64,000 nucleotides of DNA from CAWFKW01 sp963816535 (GTDB lineage Bacteria; Bacteroidota; Ignavibacteria; Tepidaquicellales; OLB5): positions 310,001-374,000 of the forward strand of contig CAWFKW010000003.1 of assembly GCA_963816535.1 (NCBI GenBank), in the 5' to 3' direction. The notes under the pieces were generated by a model. It saw only the letters and a list, made by a program, of their open reading frames with translations, made no database searches and was not told the DNA's origin. The translations under genes were made by a program, and so were the position numbers. Shown one piece after another: positions 9,701-18,229 of this stretch (position 1 is the first letter of the stretch; each line of letters opens with the position of its first letter).

Positions 9701-10316
9701 GGGGCTTTACATAAGCTCGCATCCGCTTGCAGATTATGAAAATGAACTGAATAAGAACTCAACTTTGAAATTCGGCGATGTGAGCGACAGCGAAACCGAA
9801 GGCATTGACGTTTCAAAGCTTTCTTCGGTAAGAATGTGCGGCATTATTACCGATTTGAAAGTGAAGCAAAGCAAAAAAGGCAACCGTTTCTGCGTTTTCA
9901 CACTGGAAGATTTTACAGGTATGGGCGAATGTGTTGTTTTCCCGCAGGTATTTGATAAAAACAGGGAGATCCTTCAAAATGACGCAATTGTTATGGTGAC
10001 CGGCAGGCCGGAGGAAAACGGGGATTCCATAAAACTACTTGTAGATGATGTAAGGCCGCTTGTCAGGAGTTCAAAAAACGGGCAAAGCCATGAGGCAATT
10101 GAGAGAATAACCATTAGAATTCGTTCTAACTCCTTTGAAGCAGGTAAGTTAAAGGAAATCAAAGCGCTTGCGTCACGAAACGGAGGGAACTCAAGTTTGT
10201 TTATTAATTTAGACGGGACAATGATGGAACTTCCTGATGTGAAAATCAATTATGATGAATATGCAAAAAAGACTCTGGATGAGATCTTCGGAAGCGAAAA
10301 TGTAATTGTAAAATAA
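6768..10316 (+). CDS. dnaE: DNA polymerase III alpha subunit
   Basis: This is the replicative polymerase subunit that adds nucleotides in the Pol III holoenzyme. The N-terminal PHP domain has HLHNHSHYSLLD and ALTDHG, so its metal-binding residues look intact. The palm carries GPGRGSAVGS near residue 384 and PDIDIDF near 424, which holds two catalytic aspartates. The finger region (LYRPGPMDVIPDFI), the tandem HhH region and an OB fold (MCGIITDLKVKQSKKGNRF) follow. Its 1182 residues match the DnaE1 length. The start is a TTG, chosen because homologues begin with M-S-E-F-I-H-L-H and no ATG lies nearby. It is not a PolC type, as no exonuclease insert is present. Confidence 0.98.
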   Translation: MSEFIHLHNHSHYSLLDAICTIDGLVEAAVENKMSALALTDHGVMYGAIDFYKKAKKAGIKPIIGCEVYIVTKGSRFDKGKDQSQSLDTILGGDRSSAGGKHSRKANYDHLVLLAKDETGYKNLLKLTSAGHTEGFYYKPRIDSDLLSKHSGGLVALSACAGGVVSSHIVRDDLKSAKEAAIIYKEIFGRDFYLEIQNHGIDIEQKILNYMPELAKELGLKLIATNDIHYIKHEHYIPHNLYLYINTDLSRDKEGKNLETELRYGTDQVYFKSAEEMCKVFADFPEAIRSTLEVAEMCNLNLPQNVYHMPNFPIPQETGLDNLDDYMEKLAFEGLGKKLGKISSEQSARLREEIEVIKNMKFSGYFLIVADFVKHAKASGVYVGPGRGSAVGSLVCYALGITNVDPMAYDLLFERFLNPERFSMPDIDIDFQDDKRDDVINYSKQKYGEKAVSQIATFNKLKTKAVLKDVGRVLNYPFDTINEITKHVPSIFGKIKSLQDCYKDIPEFKQYFDESPERKKLLNYAIVLENLNKNVSIHASGVVIAPSEITDFAPIAKAPQVDDVFMTQYDMKMLEDVGLIKMDFLGLKELKILHQTVDLIEKRLGARIDLDNLKFDDKATFQLFSEGHTIGVFQFSKPKMREYLSKLKPKDINDLSAMNALYRPGPMDVIPDFIEKKHGRKEVTYLHPAMEQILNNTYGIIVYQEQVMRLVRVIAGYSLGKADIVRRAMGKKDEKLMKEQEKEFITGAAKNGYDRKIAKEIFRLILKFADYGFNKSHSVAYSILAYYTAYLKTHYPLEFMTSLLNCRKDDTDEMVLLIHECKRMKIQLSMPDINKCYADFTIDDSEENKILFGLSSIKNVGRAAVDNIIKERDTNGPFENFVDFCCKVDPRVVNKKTFESLIFAGAFDSLDHNRRKLFDYYEPVLQKFSNKKSEAAGQSSLFGGSKSRTAIKDTVMDPQRDYDDWSDREKLSHEKSVLGLYISSHPLADYENELNKNSTLKFGDVSDSETEGIDVSKLSSVRMCGIITDLKVKQSKKGNRFCVFTLEDFTGMGECVVFPQVFDKNREILQNDAIVMVTGRPEENGDSIKLLVDDVRPLVRSSKNGQSHEAIERITIRIRSNSFEAGKLKEIKALASRNGGNSSLFINLDGTMMELPDVKINYDEYAKKTLDEIFGSENVIVK

Positions 10317-10371
10317 TAATAAATATCATATTTTAGGAAAACTAAACGAATAAAAAGGAGTAACTACTTTA

Positions 10372-10701
10372 ATGCATCCAATCGAAATAACAGACGCTAA
10401 CTTTGAGCAGGAAGTTTTGAAATCCGATGTGCCGGTTTTAATAGATTTGTGGGCTGTGTGGTGCGGACCGTGTAAAATGATCGCGCCTTTTATTGAAGAG
10501 CTTGCCGGCGAATACCAAGGCAAAGTAAAAGTAGGCAAAGTTGACGTTGACAACAACCCTAACGTGTCGATTCAATACGGCGTTAGAAGCATTCCGACAC
10601 TGCTGTTCTTTAACGGCGGAAAAGTAGTCGACCAGATAATCGGCGCAGTGCCCAAAACAGCTATCGCGCAAAAAATTGACGCACAGTTACAGGCAGTCTA
10701 G
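10372..10701 (+). CDS. trxA: Thioredoxin
   Basis: This is the cytoplasmic disulfide reductase thioredoxin. The active site WCGPC is at residues 30-34, the cis-proline segment is SIPTLLFF, and the length of 109 residues is typical. There is no signal peptide, so it acts in the cytoplasm. The ATG is preceded by an AAAAAGGAG ribosome site. It lies 55 bases after dnaE and ends at a strong terminator, so it may be read from the dnaE transcript or from its own promoter. Confidence 0.97.
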   Translation: MHPIEITDANFEQEVLKSDVPVLIDLWAVWCGPCKMIAPFIEELAGEYQGKVKVGKVDVDNNPNVSIQYGVRSIPTLLFFNGGKVVDQIIGAVPKTAIAQKIDAQLQAV

Positions 10702-10728
10702 ATCTTTACTATAAGTTTTTTCCAAAGA

Positions 10729-10757
10729 GACCCGCTGAAATTCAGCGGGTTTTTTGT
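10729..10757 (+). terminator. Rho-independent terminator after trxA
   Basis: ACCCGCTGAA and TTCAGCGGGT form a perfect 10-bp stem around one base, followed by six T residues. Confidence 0.92.
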
Positions 10758-10905
10758 GTGGCCTTAGTCCCTGCGTTTCCCTTCCATTGTAAAATCCCTT
10801 CAATCACTTCATCACATTCATGGTATCGATACGCATATTCAAAAAAATTAGCATATTATTGCTATTTTATTATTTTTTGTTTATATTTAAATTTTATGTG
10901 CGATA

Positions 10906-11901
10906 ATGTTCGAAAATATAGTAGAGTTAATCGGGGCAAGTAAGGATTTCGTAATAACAAGCCATGTAAATCCTGATGGCGATTCGATAGGAAGCGAAAT
11001 AGCATTTTACAAATACCTTAAAAAAGCCGGGAAAAACGCAAAAATCATCAATTTTTCACAAACGCCGTACAATTACAGGTTCCTCGATGAAAGGAATGTG
11101 ATTGAAAAATTCGACGAATACAAGCATAAGGAGATTATAAAAAGCGCCGATGTGGTCCTTCTTCTTGACACAAACGAATATTCGAGAACAAGGGCTATGG
11201 AGCCTTATGTAAAAGCAAGCATTGGCAAAAAAGTCTGTATAGACCATCACGAGGGCATTAATTCAAACGGGTTCGATCTTTTTATATCAGATACAGTTTC
11301 TCCTGCCACAGGGGAAATTTTATTTAAGTTCTTTGAGAAAATAGACGTAAGCTTAATTGATAAAGAAATGGCTGTAGCGCTTTACACAGCCATAATGACG
11401 GATACTGGTTCATTCAGGTTTCCGAGGACAAGCGCTGAAACGCACAGGATAGCGGCTGAACTTATTAACAGGGGCGCGGCGCCTTTTGGAATTTATTCAG
11501 AGGTTTACAACCGGTCCACGCCGGGAAGGCTTAGGCTGCTAGCAAGATTTTTGAACAATTTTGAAACCGCGTATGACGGAGCTGTAGTTTATTCGTTTCT
11601 TAAAGCGGTTGATTTTTCCGATACAGGCACAGATGAGATGGATACAGACGGTTTCAGCGCGCACCTAATGAGCGTGGATAAAGTGAAGATCAGCATAGTC
11701 ATGCTGGAAACGCCAAGAGGGGTAAAACTGAGCTTTCGGTCAAATGATAATATAAGGGTAAACGAGCTTGCCGGGAAATTCGGGGGCGGCGGCCATATGA
11801 ACGCTGCAGGCGCTTTTGTGCCGGGCGCGGATTTTGAGATGGTAAAAAACGAAGCTGTTTTGAAATGCAAAAGTTATTTACAGATTAAGGAAAATCTTTG
11901 A
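10906..11901 (+). CDS. nrnA: DHH/DHHA1 phosphoesterase (NrnA-like oligoribonuclease/pAp phosphatase)
   Basis: This is a cytoplasmic phosphoesterase that in characterised relatives degrades nano-RNA and 3'-phosphoadenosine 5'-phosphate. The metal motifs are clear: NPDGDSIGS at residues 22-30, LLLDTN near 87, and the DHH triad at 113-115. The C-terminal DHHA1 domain contains GKFGGGGHMNAAG near 295-307, which binds substrate. The length of 331 residues is typical. The next gene, leucyl aminopeptidase, follows after 33 bases with its own ribosome site, so the two may form an operon. Assignment between NrnA and NrnB classes rests on length and motif order. Confidence 0.9.
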   Translation: MFENIVELIGASKDFVITSHVNPDGDSIGSEIAFYKYLKKAGKNAKIINFSQTPYNYRFLDERNVIEKFDEYKHKEIIKSADVVLLLDTNEYSRTRAMEPYVKASIGKKVCIDHHEGINSNGFDLFISDTVSPATGEILFKFFEKIDVSLIDKEMAVALYTAIMTDTGSFRFPRTSAETHRIAAELINRGAAPFGIYSEVYNRSTPGRLRLLARFLNNFETAYDGAVVYSFLKAVDFSDTGTDEMDTDGFSAHLMSVDKVKISIVMLETPRGVKLSFRSNDNIRVNELAGKFGGGGHMNAAGAFVPGADFEMVKNEAVLKCKSYLQIKENL

Positions 11902-11934
11902 AACATTAAAAATAATAATCAGGCGGAGACATAA

Positions 11935-13449
11935 ATGAAACTAAAATTCGAGGTTAAGAAAATTAAAGATGTTAAGACCGATGCAGTTGCATCTTTTACT
12001 TTCGAAGACTCAAGGGATACGAAATTACACTGGCTTAACACGCTGTTCAAAGGCGAGCTTGCCACTTTAATAGAAAGCGCGGATTTCAAAGGCGGCATTG
12101 GCGAAAATACCATGGCTTATATTAACGCCGATATTAAAGCTAAGAGGCTTCTGATCGCGGGGCTTGGGAACTCTAAAGAGATAACGTTAGAAAAACTCAG
12201 ATTAGCATATGCATCCGCCGCAAAAAGACTAAACAAGCTTAAACTGAATTCAGGCGGATTCGAAGTGCCCGACCTTGCCTTTATTAAATCGATTGTGAAC
12301 TATTCGGTTTACGATATAATGCAGGCTATCGCAGAAGGCGTTCTGCTTTCGCAGTACCAGATCAAGAAGTATTCCGAAAAAAGCGATTTTCAGCCGCTGG
12401 AAGAAATTGTATTCTTTACAGATTCGCCCAAGTTCACCAAAGAAATAAGCGATATTGTAAAAGACTCAAAAATAATCAGCGACGCAGTTTTTATGGCAAG
12501 AGATCTGGGCAACGAGCCTTCGAACTCGCTATACCCCGATAAGTTCGCAGAGTTAGTGAAGAAATCATCCGCTAAGGCAGGTTACAGCGTTACCGTTTAC
12601 GATGAGAAGAAGATAAAGCAGCTTGGAATGGGCGGCCTGACGGGCGTTGGGCAGGGCAGCGCAAACCCGCCGAGATTTCTTATCCTTCAGTATTTCGGCA
12701 GCTCAAAATCAGAGAAACCTGTTGTTCTGGTTGGCAAAGGCGTTACGTTTGATTCAGGCGGAATTTCTTTGAAACCCGGACAGGGAATGGAAACCATGAA
12801 AATGGATATGTGCGGCGCGGCGGCTGTTGTAGGCGCTTTCGAAGCAGTTTCAAGGCTCAAGCTGAGGGTAAACGTGATCGGACTGGTTCCATGCACTGAG
12901 AATATGCCGAGCGGAAACGCCATAAAACCGGGCGATATTATTACCAGTTATAACGGATTTTCGATCGAGGTTGATAACACCGACGCAGAAGGCAGGCTGA
13001 TACTTGCCGACGCGCTTGGTTACGCGGCAAATTATAAACCTAAAGCAGTTATAGATGTTGCCACGCTGACCGGCGCCGCCGTAGTTTGCTTTGGCAACAC
13101 GTGCGCAGGAGTAATGGGCAACGAAGCCGACCTGATAAAGAAGATCTTCAGCGCGGGCGAAAAGACTTATGAAAGAGTGTGGGAGCTTCCGCTTTATGAA
13201 GAATATGAAAAACTTATGAAAAGCGATATGGCTGATATAAAGAACATAGGCACAGCCAGAAAAGCAGGAACAATACTCGGCGGTATCTTCCTCAAGAAAT
13301 TTGTTGATTCAAAATACAGCTGGGCTCACATTGATATAGCGGGAACGGCGTTCGGTATCGGCGAGCCTACAGATTATATGGCGCCGGGCTCGACCGGATA
13401 CGGAGTCCGCCTGTTTGTTGAGCTTCTGAAAAGCTTCCAGGGACATTAA
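11935..13449 (+). CDS. pepA: Leucyl aminopeptidase (peptidase family M17)
   Basis: This is a cytoplasmic aminopeptidase that removes N-terminal residues using two metal ions. The C-terminal catalytic domain shows GKGVTFDSGGISLKP near residue 266-280, KMDMCGAA, and the family signature NTDAEGRLILADAL near 346-359. These include the metal-binding Asp and Glu residues and the catalytic lysine. The N-terminal macro-like domain is present, and 504 residues is the usual length. An AGGCGGAGAC ribosome site precedes the ATG. A hairpin terminator follows. Confidence 0.96.
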   Translation: MKLKFEVKKIKDVKTDAVASFTFEDSRDTKLHWLNTLFKGELATLIESADFKGGIGENTMAYINADIKAKRLLIAGLGNSKEITLEKLRLAYASAAKRLNKLKLNSGGFEVPDLAFIKSIVNYSVYDIMQAIAEGVLLSQYQIKKYSEKSDFQPLEEIVFFTDSPKFTKEISDIVKDSKIISDAVFMARDLGNEPSNSLYPDKFAELVKKSSAKAGYSVTVYDEKKIKQLGMGGLTGVGQGSANPPRFLILQYFGSSKSEKPVVLVGKGVTFDSGGISLKPGQGMETMKMDMCGAAAVVGAFEAVSRLKLRVNVIGLVPCTENMPSGNAIKPGDIITSYNGFSIEVDNTDAEGRLILADALGYAANYKPKAVIDVATLTGAAVVCFGNTCAGVMGNEADLIKKIFSAGEKTYERVWELPLYEEYEKLMKSDMADIKNIGTARKAGTILGGIFLKKFVDSKYSWAHIDIAGTAFGIGEPTDYMAPGSTGYGVRLFVELLKSFQGH

Positions 13450-13459
13450 TAGTTATTTT

Positions 13460-13496
13460 AAAAAGCTGGCTTTAACTCAAAAGCCGGCTTTTTTTA
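13460..13496 (+). terminator. Rho-independent terminator after pepA
   Basis: AAAAAGCTGGCTT pairs with AAGCCGGCTTTTT across a short AT-rich loop, with one G-U pair, and runs into seven T residues. Confidence 0.88.
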
Positions 13497-13702
13497 TGCC
13501 CAATATTGACATGCTATTTGCGCAAAGAATTCAGCATTGCATCCCAATTGGTTTTTAATGATATATTACGCCTGTTCACTGCGTAATTTTTCAAAAATAA
13601 AATTATTGTAAACATATCGGAGCGCCCAAAAAAATAAGCCGGCCGTCAAGCATACTCTGGATACTGACGCTGATAAACTTCTTCAATTATTTTGACCGGC
13701 AG

Positions 13703-14827
13703 GTGGTATTCCCCCTGTTCTCATTCCTGAAAAAAGATTTCACTCTTTCCGATTTCCAGCTTGGTTTGCTTGGCACTGTGTTCATGGTTGTCCATTCGTT
13801 GGCTTCGGTCCCGCTCGGGATACTGGCCGATAGGTGGACGCGCCGGAAAATCATTTCGTTCGGCGTTATGCTGTGGTCGCTGGCAACGTTTTTCTCAGGG
13901 ATAGTAGGGAGTTTCTACCAGCTGCTGGGGGCCAGGAGCGTGGTTGGGGTAGGCGAAGCCGCATACGGCCCTTCGGCAACGTCGCTGCTCGCGGATAAAT
14001 TTCCCGAAGAAAAACGCGCGTGGGTAAATTCGGTCTTTCATCTTGGCATGTTCGCAGGAGGAACGCTTGGAATGGTTCTGGCGGGCGTGATAGGGACCAA
14101 TCTTGGCTGGAGAACCTGCTTTTTTATTGTCGGGATACCCGGGTTTATTCTCGCACTGATAAGCTGGAACATCCGCGAAGACCGCGAACATCACGGGCAC
14201 GTGATGGATATCGAGCGCAATTACTTAAGGATATTATTCAGCATCTTTCCTTATATCACTATTCTTGCCGGCGGGATCCTTCTTGCATTTACATCCGGAG
14301 CAATAATAAGCTGGATAACTGAATTCATTGTGCGATACCATAATCTTACGGTCGAACAGGCTTCGGTATGGATAGGCTCAATAGTGCTTGTTGCGGGGCT
14401 TACGGGAATCTACGCCGGCGGAAAACTGGCCGACCGGCTTCACAGGAAAGCTATTCCGCGTTCATTTGTAATTGCCCTGGGTTTCTTAATAGCCACTCCC
14501 CTGCTGATAGTCATAGTTAACACGACAACTACGTATATCCTGCTTGTAAGCCTGTTCCTTGGTACATTTTTCATGGCGTGGTATTACGGCCCCGTTGTAG
14601 CTCTGATTCAGGACATAGTTCCCGTGAATGTAAGGGGCACAGCATACGCTTTTTACCTGTTCTTTATCCATTTGCTGGGCGACACCATTTCTCCTTCGGC
14701 TATGGGTAAGCTCTCTGACCTATATAGCCTTAAAACAGCATTTTATCTTCCTATTGCAACTAATTTTCTGGGAGGTATGTTCTTTTTCTTGACCACATAT
14801 TTGATCAGAAAGCAAAACAAAAAATAA
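13703..14827 (+). CDS. Major facilitator superfamily transporter (true start upstream)
   Basis: This is an inner-membrane secondary transporter. The sequence LADRWTRRKIISFG between segments 2 and 3 is the MFS signature, and ten or more hydrophobic segments follow. The first standard start is this GTG, but the frame is open back to 13601 and encodes what looks like the missing first segment (SSILWILTLINFFNYFDRQ). No ATG, GTG or TTG lies there in frame. A GGAG at 13619-13622 lies 11 bases before an ATA at 13634, so a rare start codon or a sequence error is likely. It resembles the spinster-like/hexuronate-type MFS group; the substrate is unknown. Confidence 0.88.
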   Translation: MVFPLFSFLKKDFTLSDFQLGLLGTVFMVVHSLASVPLGILADRWTRRKIISFGVMLWSLATFFSGIVGSFYQLLGARSVVGVGEAAYGPSATSLLADKFPEEKRAWVNSVFHLGMFAGGTLGMVLAGVIGTNLGWRTCFFIVGIPGFILALISWNIREDREHHGHVMDIERNYLRILFSIFPYITILAGGILLAFTSGAIISWITEFIVRYHNLTVEQASVWIGSIVLVAGLTGIYAGGKLADRLHRKAIPRSFVIALGFLIATPLLIVIVNTTTTYILLVSLFLGTFFMAWYYGPVVALIQDIVPVNVRGTAYAFYLFFIHLLGDTISPSAMGKLSDLYSLKTAFYLPIATNFLGGMFFFLTTYLIRKQNKK

Positions 14828-15038
14828 CTCACATCACCGGCATACTTAAGTTCATTATTTTAAAATAAGTTCAACGGGTAATTTTAGAATTTTGTTTAAA
14901 CGATTAATTTGCCTGTTATTTTATAAAAAATCTTGGTAAAATTGAGGTTTGCAGTCTGTTTTTTCAATTTTCGCGGATTTTTGAAACTTTATCGCTAATT
15001 GAGGCATACAATAAAGTAGGGGCATCTGAACCAAAGAT

Positions 15039-16403
15039 TTGGATAAAAAAAAAGAAAATAAGAATATAGAATCTTCTCAAAATAAGCTCCGCTGCATAAA
15101 CATTGATTGTGTTTTCAACAGCGCTAACGATCAGGGACATGTACGCAATACATGCAACCATCCAAAGCTATATGTCGAAAGCAAGTTTGCCGATATTACA
15201 ATCGCGATCTGTTCTGAGTTCCGTTCAAAAAAAGACTACTCTTTCGAGAAACCCACGACTTTAATTGACCTGAAGACGAGGGAAAAAACAGAAGTGTCGG
15301 GCGTTCCGGATCTTTCAGCAGAGCCTGTTGAAAAAGTCACAACAGATGATTTGCAGAAAGGGCTCACTCCGGAACAGCAGGAGAAGCTGCTCAGGATAGA
15401 ACAGGTCAGCGAACCTGAGAAGCCGAAAATTGTTGAGGCTGCCCCGCTTTCCACCGAAGAACTGACTCCGTCCGAGATATATAACCTCACTGACAGGCCG
15501 GGAACCGACTTCCTTATACTGAAAAAGTTATACCGGCCGAATATGAAACGCGGTATGTTGTTTTCAATAGTTGTTCATATCATCGCTTTGATCCTGCTTT
15601 ATGTGCTGGTTTCTCCAAAAGAAAACAAGATCGACCCTACGCAGCAGCAAAAGATTATTGTAGTTGAAGACGTGGAAACGCCGAAGTTCGATCCGCCGGA
15701 CGTAGATAAGATTAAGGAAGATGAAGAAAAGGAAAAATCTGAAGTTAAGGATAATAATAAGGATGTCAGGCCGAAAATAAAACCGAAATCGATCATTCCG
15801 AAGATAAACCGGCCGCGAAATAAGACTGAAGACACTACTCAGATCGCTAAGCTCAACGTGGATTCGCTGCAGCATATAACCGATTCTCTGCTGGCGGCAA
15901 AGAACAAGATAGATACAAACAAACTGAACCTGGCCGATTCACTTAAGGCGACTTACTCAGAGAACGCCATAGGGATGAGCCTCTGGTACCCGAAGAACTG
16001 GAAGCTGACCGATAACCGGAGCGTTAACCTGAACCAGGAACAGTTCAACGGCGTTATTATTAACACCGATTCCGCAAGCGATGACCCGGGCGCCGTCCAG
16101 ATATTCATTCAGATAGACGACCCTCAACACAGCGCGTTCAATAAAACTACTTATAAAAATCCTTTCCAGATGGATGATACCACGCGCGCCGGATTCTCTA
16201 CCGACCCTGTGCTGACAGGGGCGAAACGCATTTCTTACAAATTCTTCATTTTCAGCGACGACGTTGGCAAAAAAAATGTTTATGTGAACACAGAGACTAA
16301 GAAAGATCTGTTCGACAAATACAAACCTTTTATTGACGCGATTGTACGTTCAATAAAAATTGTGAACAACCCTCTATCAACGGATAAAAAAACTCCTCCC
16401 TGA
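15039..16403 (+). CDS. Membrane protein with Cys4 N-terminal domain and PsbP-like C-terminal domain
   Basis: I do not recognise a named gene. The N-terminal 60 residues have four cysteines (19, 24, 39, 58) spaced like DUF1540-type small metal-binding domains. Residues about 65-165 are acidic and probably disordered. One membrane segment lies at about 172-191 (MLFSIVVHIIALILLYVLV), followed by a charged, proline-rich stretch (about 200-275) as in TonB-like proteins. The last 140 residues (from GMSLWYPKNWKLTDN) resemble the PsbP-like fold found in many bacterial lipoproteins. The start is a TTG, 210 bases after the MFS gene. The topology suggests a cytoplasmic metal-binding head and a periplasmic sensor or binding domain. 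Confidence 0.75.
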   Translation: MDKKKENKNIESSQNKLRCINIDCVFNSANDQGHVRNTCNHPKLYVESKFADITIAICSEFRSKKDYSFEKPTTLIDLKTREKTEVSGVPDLSAEPVEKVTTDDLQKGLTPEQQEKLLRIEQVSEPEKPKIVEAAPLSTEELTPSEIYNLTDRPGTDFLILKKLYRPNMKRGMLFSIVVHIIALILLYVLVSPKENKIDPTQQQKIIVVEDVETPKFDPPDVDKIKEDEEKEKSEVKDNNKDVRPKIKPKSIIPKINRPRNKTEDTTQIAKLNVDSLQHITDSLLAAKNKIDTNKLNLADSLKATYSENAIGMSLWYPKNWKLTDNRSVNLNQEQFNGVIINTDSASDDPGAVQIFIQIDDPQHSAFNKTTYKNPFQMDDTTRAGFSTDPVLTGAKRISYKFFIFSDDVGKKNVYVNTETKKDLFDKYKPFIDAIVRSIKIVNNPLSTDKKTPP

Positions 16404-16411
16404 TATTACCA

Positions 16412-16427
16412 TCCGGCAAGCGCCGGA
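16412..16427. repeat. Small hairpin between the Cys4 protein and queG
   Basis: TCCGGC and GCCGGA enclose a four-base AAGC loop. No T tract follows, so it is a weak terminator at most and may be a remnant of a dispersed palindrome. Confidence 0.4.
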
Positions 16428-16477
16428 ATAACCTACTCTAATTACTCTTCACGCATTATTATTTAATTTATCCAAAA

Positions 16478-17437
16478 TTGAACCTCGTAACAGAAAACAT
16501 TAAGGATCTTATCATTGAAAAAGCTAAGGCTCTTGGTTTCGTAAGCGTTGGATTTTCCAAAGCTGATTTACTTGAAGAAGAGTCTGCCCGTCTTAAAAAA
16601 TGGCTCTCAAATGGTTATGCCGCTGATATGAATTGGATTGAAAAGGGGTTCGATAAGCGTAAAGATGTTAAGCTCATTCTTGAAAACTCCAAAAGCGTAA
16701 TATCGCTTGCCTATAATTATTATACGCCGGTTGAACATGACCAGTCCAAGCCTAAAATCTCCCGTTATGCATGGGGTAAGGATTATCATAAAACGCTAAA
16801 GAAGAAGCTTAGAGAATTAAGTGAATATATAAATGAGATTGCCGCGTCCGCCGTTGGCGGACTTGCAATTAGGAGTTACGTAGATGACGGCCCTGTAATG
16901 GATAAAGCATGGGCAGTGCGCTCAGGCATTGGATGGATGGGAAAGCATACAAATGTTATCAATCCTGAATTCGGCTCATGGCTTTTTCTGTGTGAGATAA
17001 TTACAAATCTGGAGTTTGAAAATTATGATACACCAATAACAGATCTGTGCGGAGGGTGTAAGTTGTGCATACAGGCATGTCCTACAGGCGCAATAGTTGA
17101 AGAATACAAAGTTGACGCTAATTTATGTATATCATATCAAACGATTGAAAACCGCGGAGAAATCCCGAAGAGCATAAACCTTGACGGCTGGCTCTTTGGC
17201 TGCGATGTATGCCAGGACGTGTGTCCGTATAACTCGCCTAAATATAATCAGGATTGCAGGGATGAGAATTTTTATCCGAAAGAAGAATTATTTGGCGATG
17301 GGGTCTGGAAAACCAAATCCGATCTCGAACAAATCAAAGAGGACGAGTTTAACAAAATCTTCGCCGATTCACCTATAAAAAGAACTAAGTTTAAAGGATG
17401 GAAGAGAAATATAAATCCAATCCCTGACAAAAGCTGA
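16478..17437 (+). CDS. queG: Epoxyqueuosine reductase
   Basis: This enzyme makes the last step of queuosine synthesis in tRNA, reducing epoxyqueuosine with a cobalamin and two [4Fe-4S] clusters. The cluster motifs are CGGCKLCIQACPTG near residues 190-203 and CDVCQDVCPYN near 242-252. The cobalamin-binding N-terminal domain includes YAWGKDYH and RSYVDDGPVMDKAWAVRSG. Its 319 residues fit the short form without C-terminal HEAT repeats. The start is TTG, with homologues beginning a few residues before the KAKALGF helix. It is cytoplasmic and ends at a palindromic terminator. Confidence 0.95.
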   Translation: MNLVTENIKDLIIEKAKALGFVSVGFSKADLLEEESARLKKWLSNGYAADMNWIEKGFDKRKDVKLILENSKSVISLAYNYYTPVEHDQSKPKISRYAWGKDYHKTLKKKLRELSEYINEIAASAVGGLAIRSYVDDGPVMDKAWAVRSGIGWMGKHTNVINPEFGSWLFLCEIITNLEFENYDTPITDLCGGCKLCIQACPTGAIVEEYKVDANLCISYQTIENRGEIPKSINLDGWLFGCDVCQDVCPYNSPKYNQDCRDENFYPKEELFGDGVWKTKSDLEQIKEDEFNKIFADSPIKRTKFKGWKRNINPIPDKS

Positions 17438-17502
17438 AATTCCTGACCTTGAGGTCATTACAACAACTATAATGAACTAAAGGTAAACAGTTGATAAAAT
17501 AA

Positions 17503-17532
17503 AAAAGCCCGTCAATTAATTGACGGGCTTTT
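17503..17532. terminator. Bidirectional terminator, perfect 30-base palindrome
   Basis: AAAAGCCCGTCAATT followed directly by its reverse complement makes a 30-base perfect palindrome with an A tract on one side and a T tract on the other. It can end both queG (+) and the convergent gene at 17557 (-). Confidence 0.9.
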
Positions 17533-17556
17533 ATAAAACTTTTAAAGCAGCCCCCG

Positions 17557-17913
17557 TTAGTCCATTTGGTAAGTGCCGTCCCAGTGGATGGTCAATGTGT
17601 GCAGCGTGCATGCGTCCACATTTGTAAATATTACCGCATTACCCGGAACATCCGTGATCTTTATGTCAAACTTACATGTTGTTCCATAATCAGCGGGAAT
17701 AGTTACATGAACCGTTGACTGGTCGTTGAACATATCGTTGGGAAGTATATCATTGCCCCAATTTGTGGTCTCAGAGGGAGTGACATAAATGTTGTTCAAT
17801 GTAACGCCTGTGTTGTTGTAAATATCAAACGCCAGAGCCTGCGCAGAAGCATTTGAGTTTGAAACGAGAATCAGCGCAACGAACAGCGCCGCTGTAAAAA
17901 GAAGTTTTTTCAT
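17557..17913 (-). CDS. Small secreted protein of unknown function
   Basis: I do not recognise a characterised gene. The first 25 residues are a clear type I signal peptide ending in SNASAQA. The mature part of about 93 residues is rich in beta strands (FDIYNNTGVTLNNIYVTPSE, FDIKITDVPGNAVIF) and contains two cysteines (CKFDIKI and DACTLHT) that could form a disulfide. It should be periplasmic or extracellular. It has its own promoter and shares a bidirectional terminator with queG. Confidence 0.75.
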   Translation of the reverse strand: MKKLLFTAALFVALILVSNSNASAQALAFDIYNNTGVTLNNIYVTPSETTNWGNDILPNDMFNDQSTVHVTIPADYGTTCKFDIKITDVPGNAVIFTNVDACTLHTLTIHWDGTYQMD

Positions 17914-17947
17914 GTATTTATTAGTTGATTAATTAATAATTCGAACA

Positions 17948-17977
17948 CAAAGATACACCATTATACGCCAATAGCAA
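17948..17977 (-). promoter_or_regulatory. Promoter of the small secreted protein gene
   Basis: Read on the minus strand, TTG (17977-17975) and TATCTTTG (17955-17948) are 19 bases apart, a full match to the Bacteroidota consensus. The predicted leader is about 30 bases. The rest of the 17914-18229 gap holds only the terminator at 18171-18208. Confidence 0.6.
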
Positions 17978-18170
17978 TAGCCGGCAAAATGCCCGATTCT
18001 GTCACACTCGCCTTAAATCACCTGTTTAAGAGCATGTAATATTTCCCACGGGCATAACTAAATAAATCCGAAAAGAGGAAGAACTTGACCCGCAATCTAT
18101 TCTCTACTCTACTTTCCTCTCAGTATAAGAGTTGGGAGTGAGGTTACAATGGCGAATAAAGTACTTGAAT

Positions 18171-18208
18171 AAAAAAATCGTGCCACGACTGAGAGTCGTA
18201 GCACGATT
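18171..18208 (-). terminator. Rho-independent terminator of the alpha-2-macroglobulin locus
   Basis: A 15-bp stem with one mismatch (18176-18190 with 18194-18208) and a three-base loop is followed, in minus-strand reading, by seven T residues. It lies 22 bases after the stop at 18230. Confidence 0.85.
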
Positions 18209-18229
18209 AAGAATCTTCAAATTTACTAT

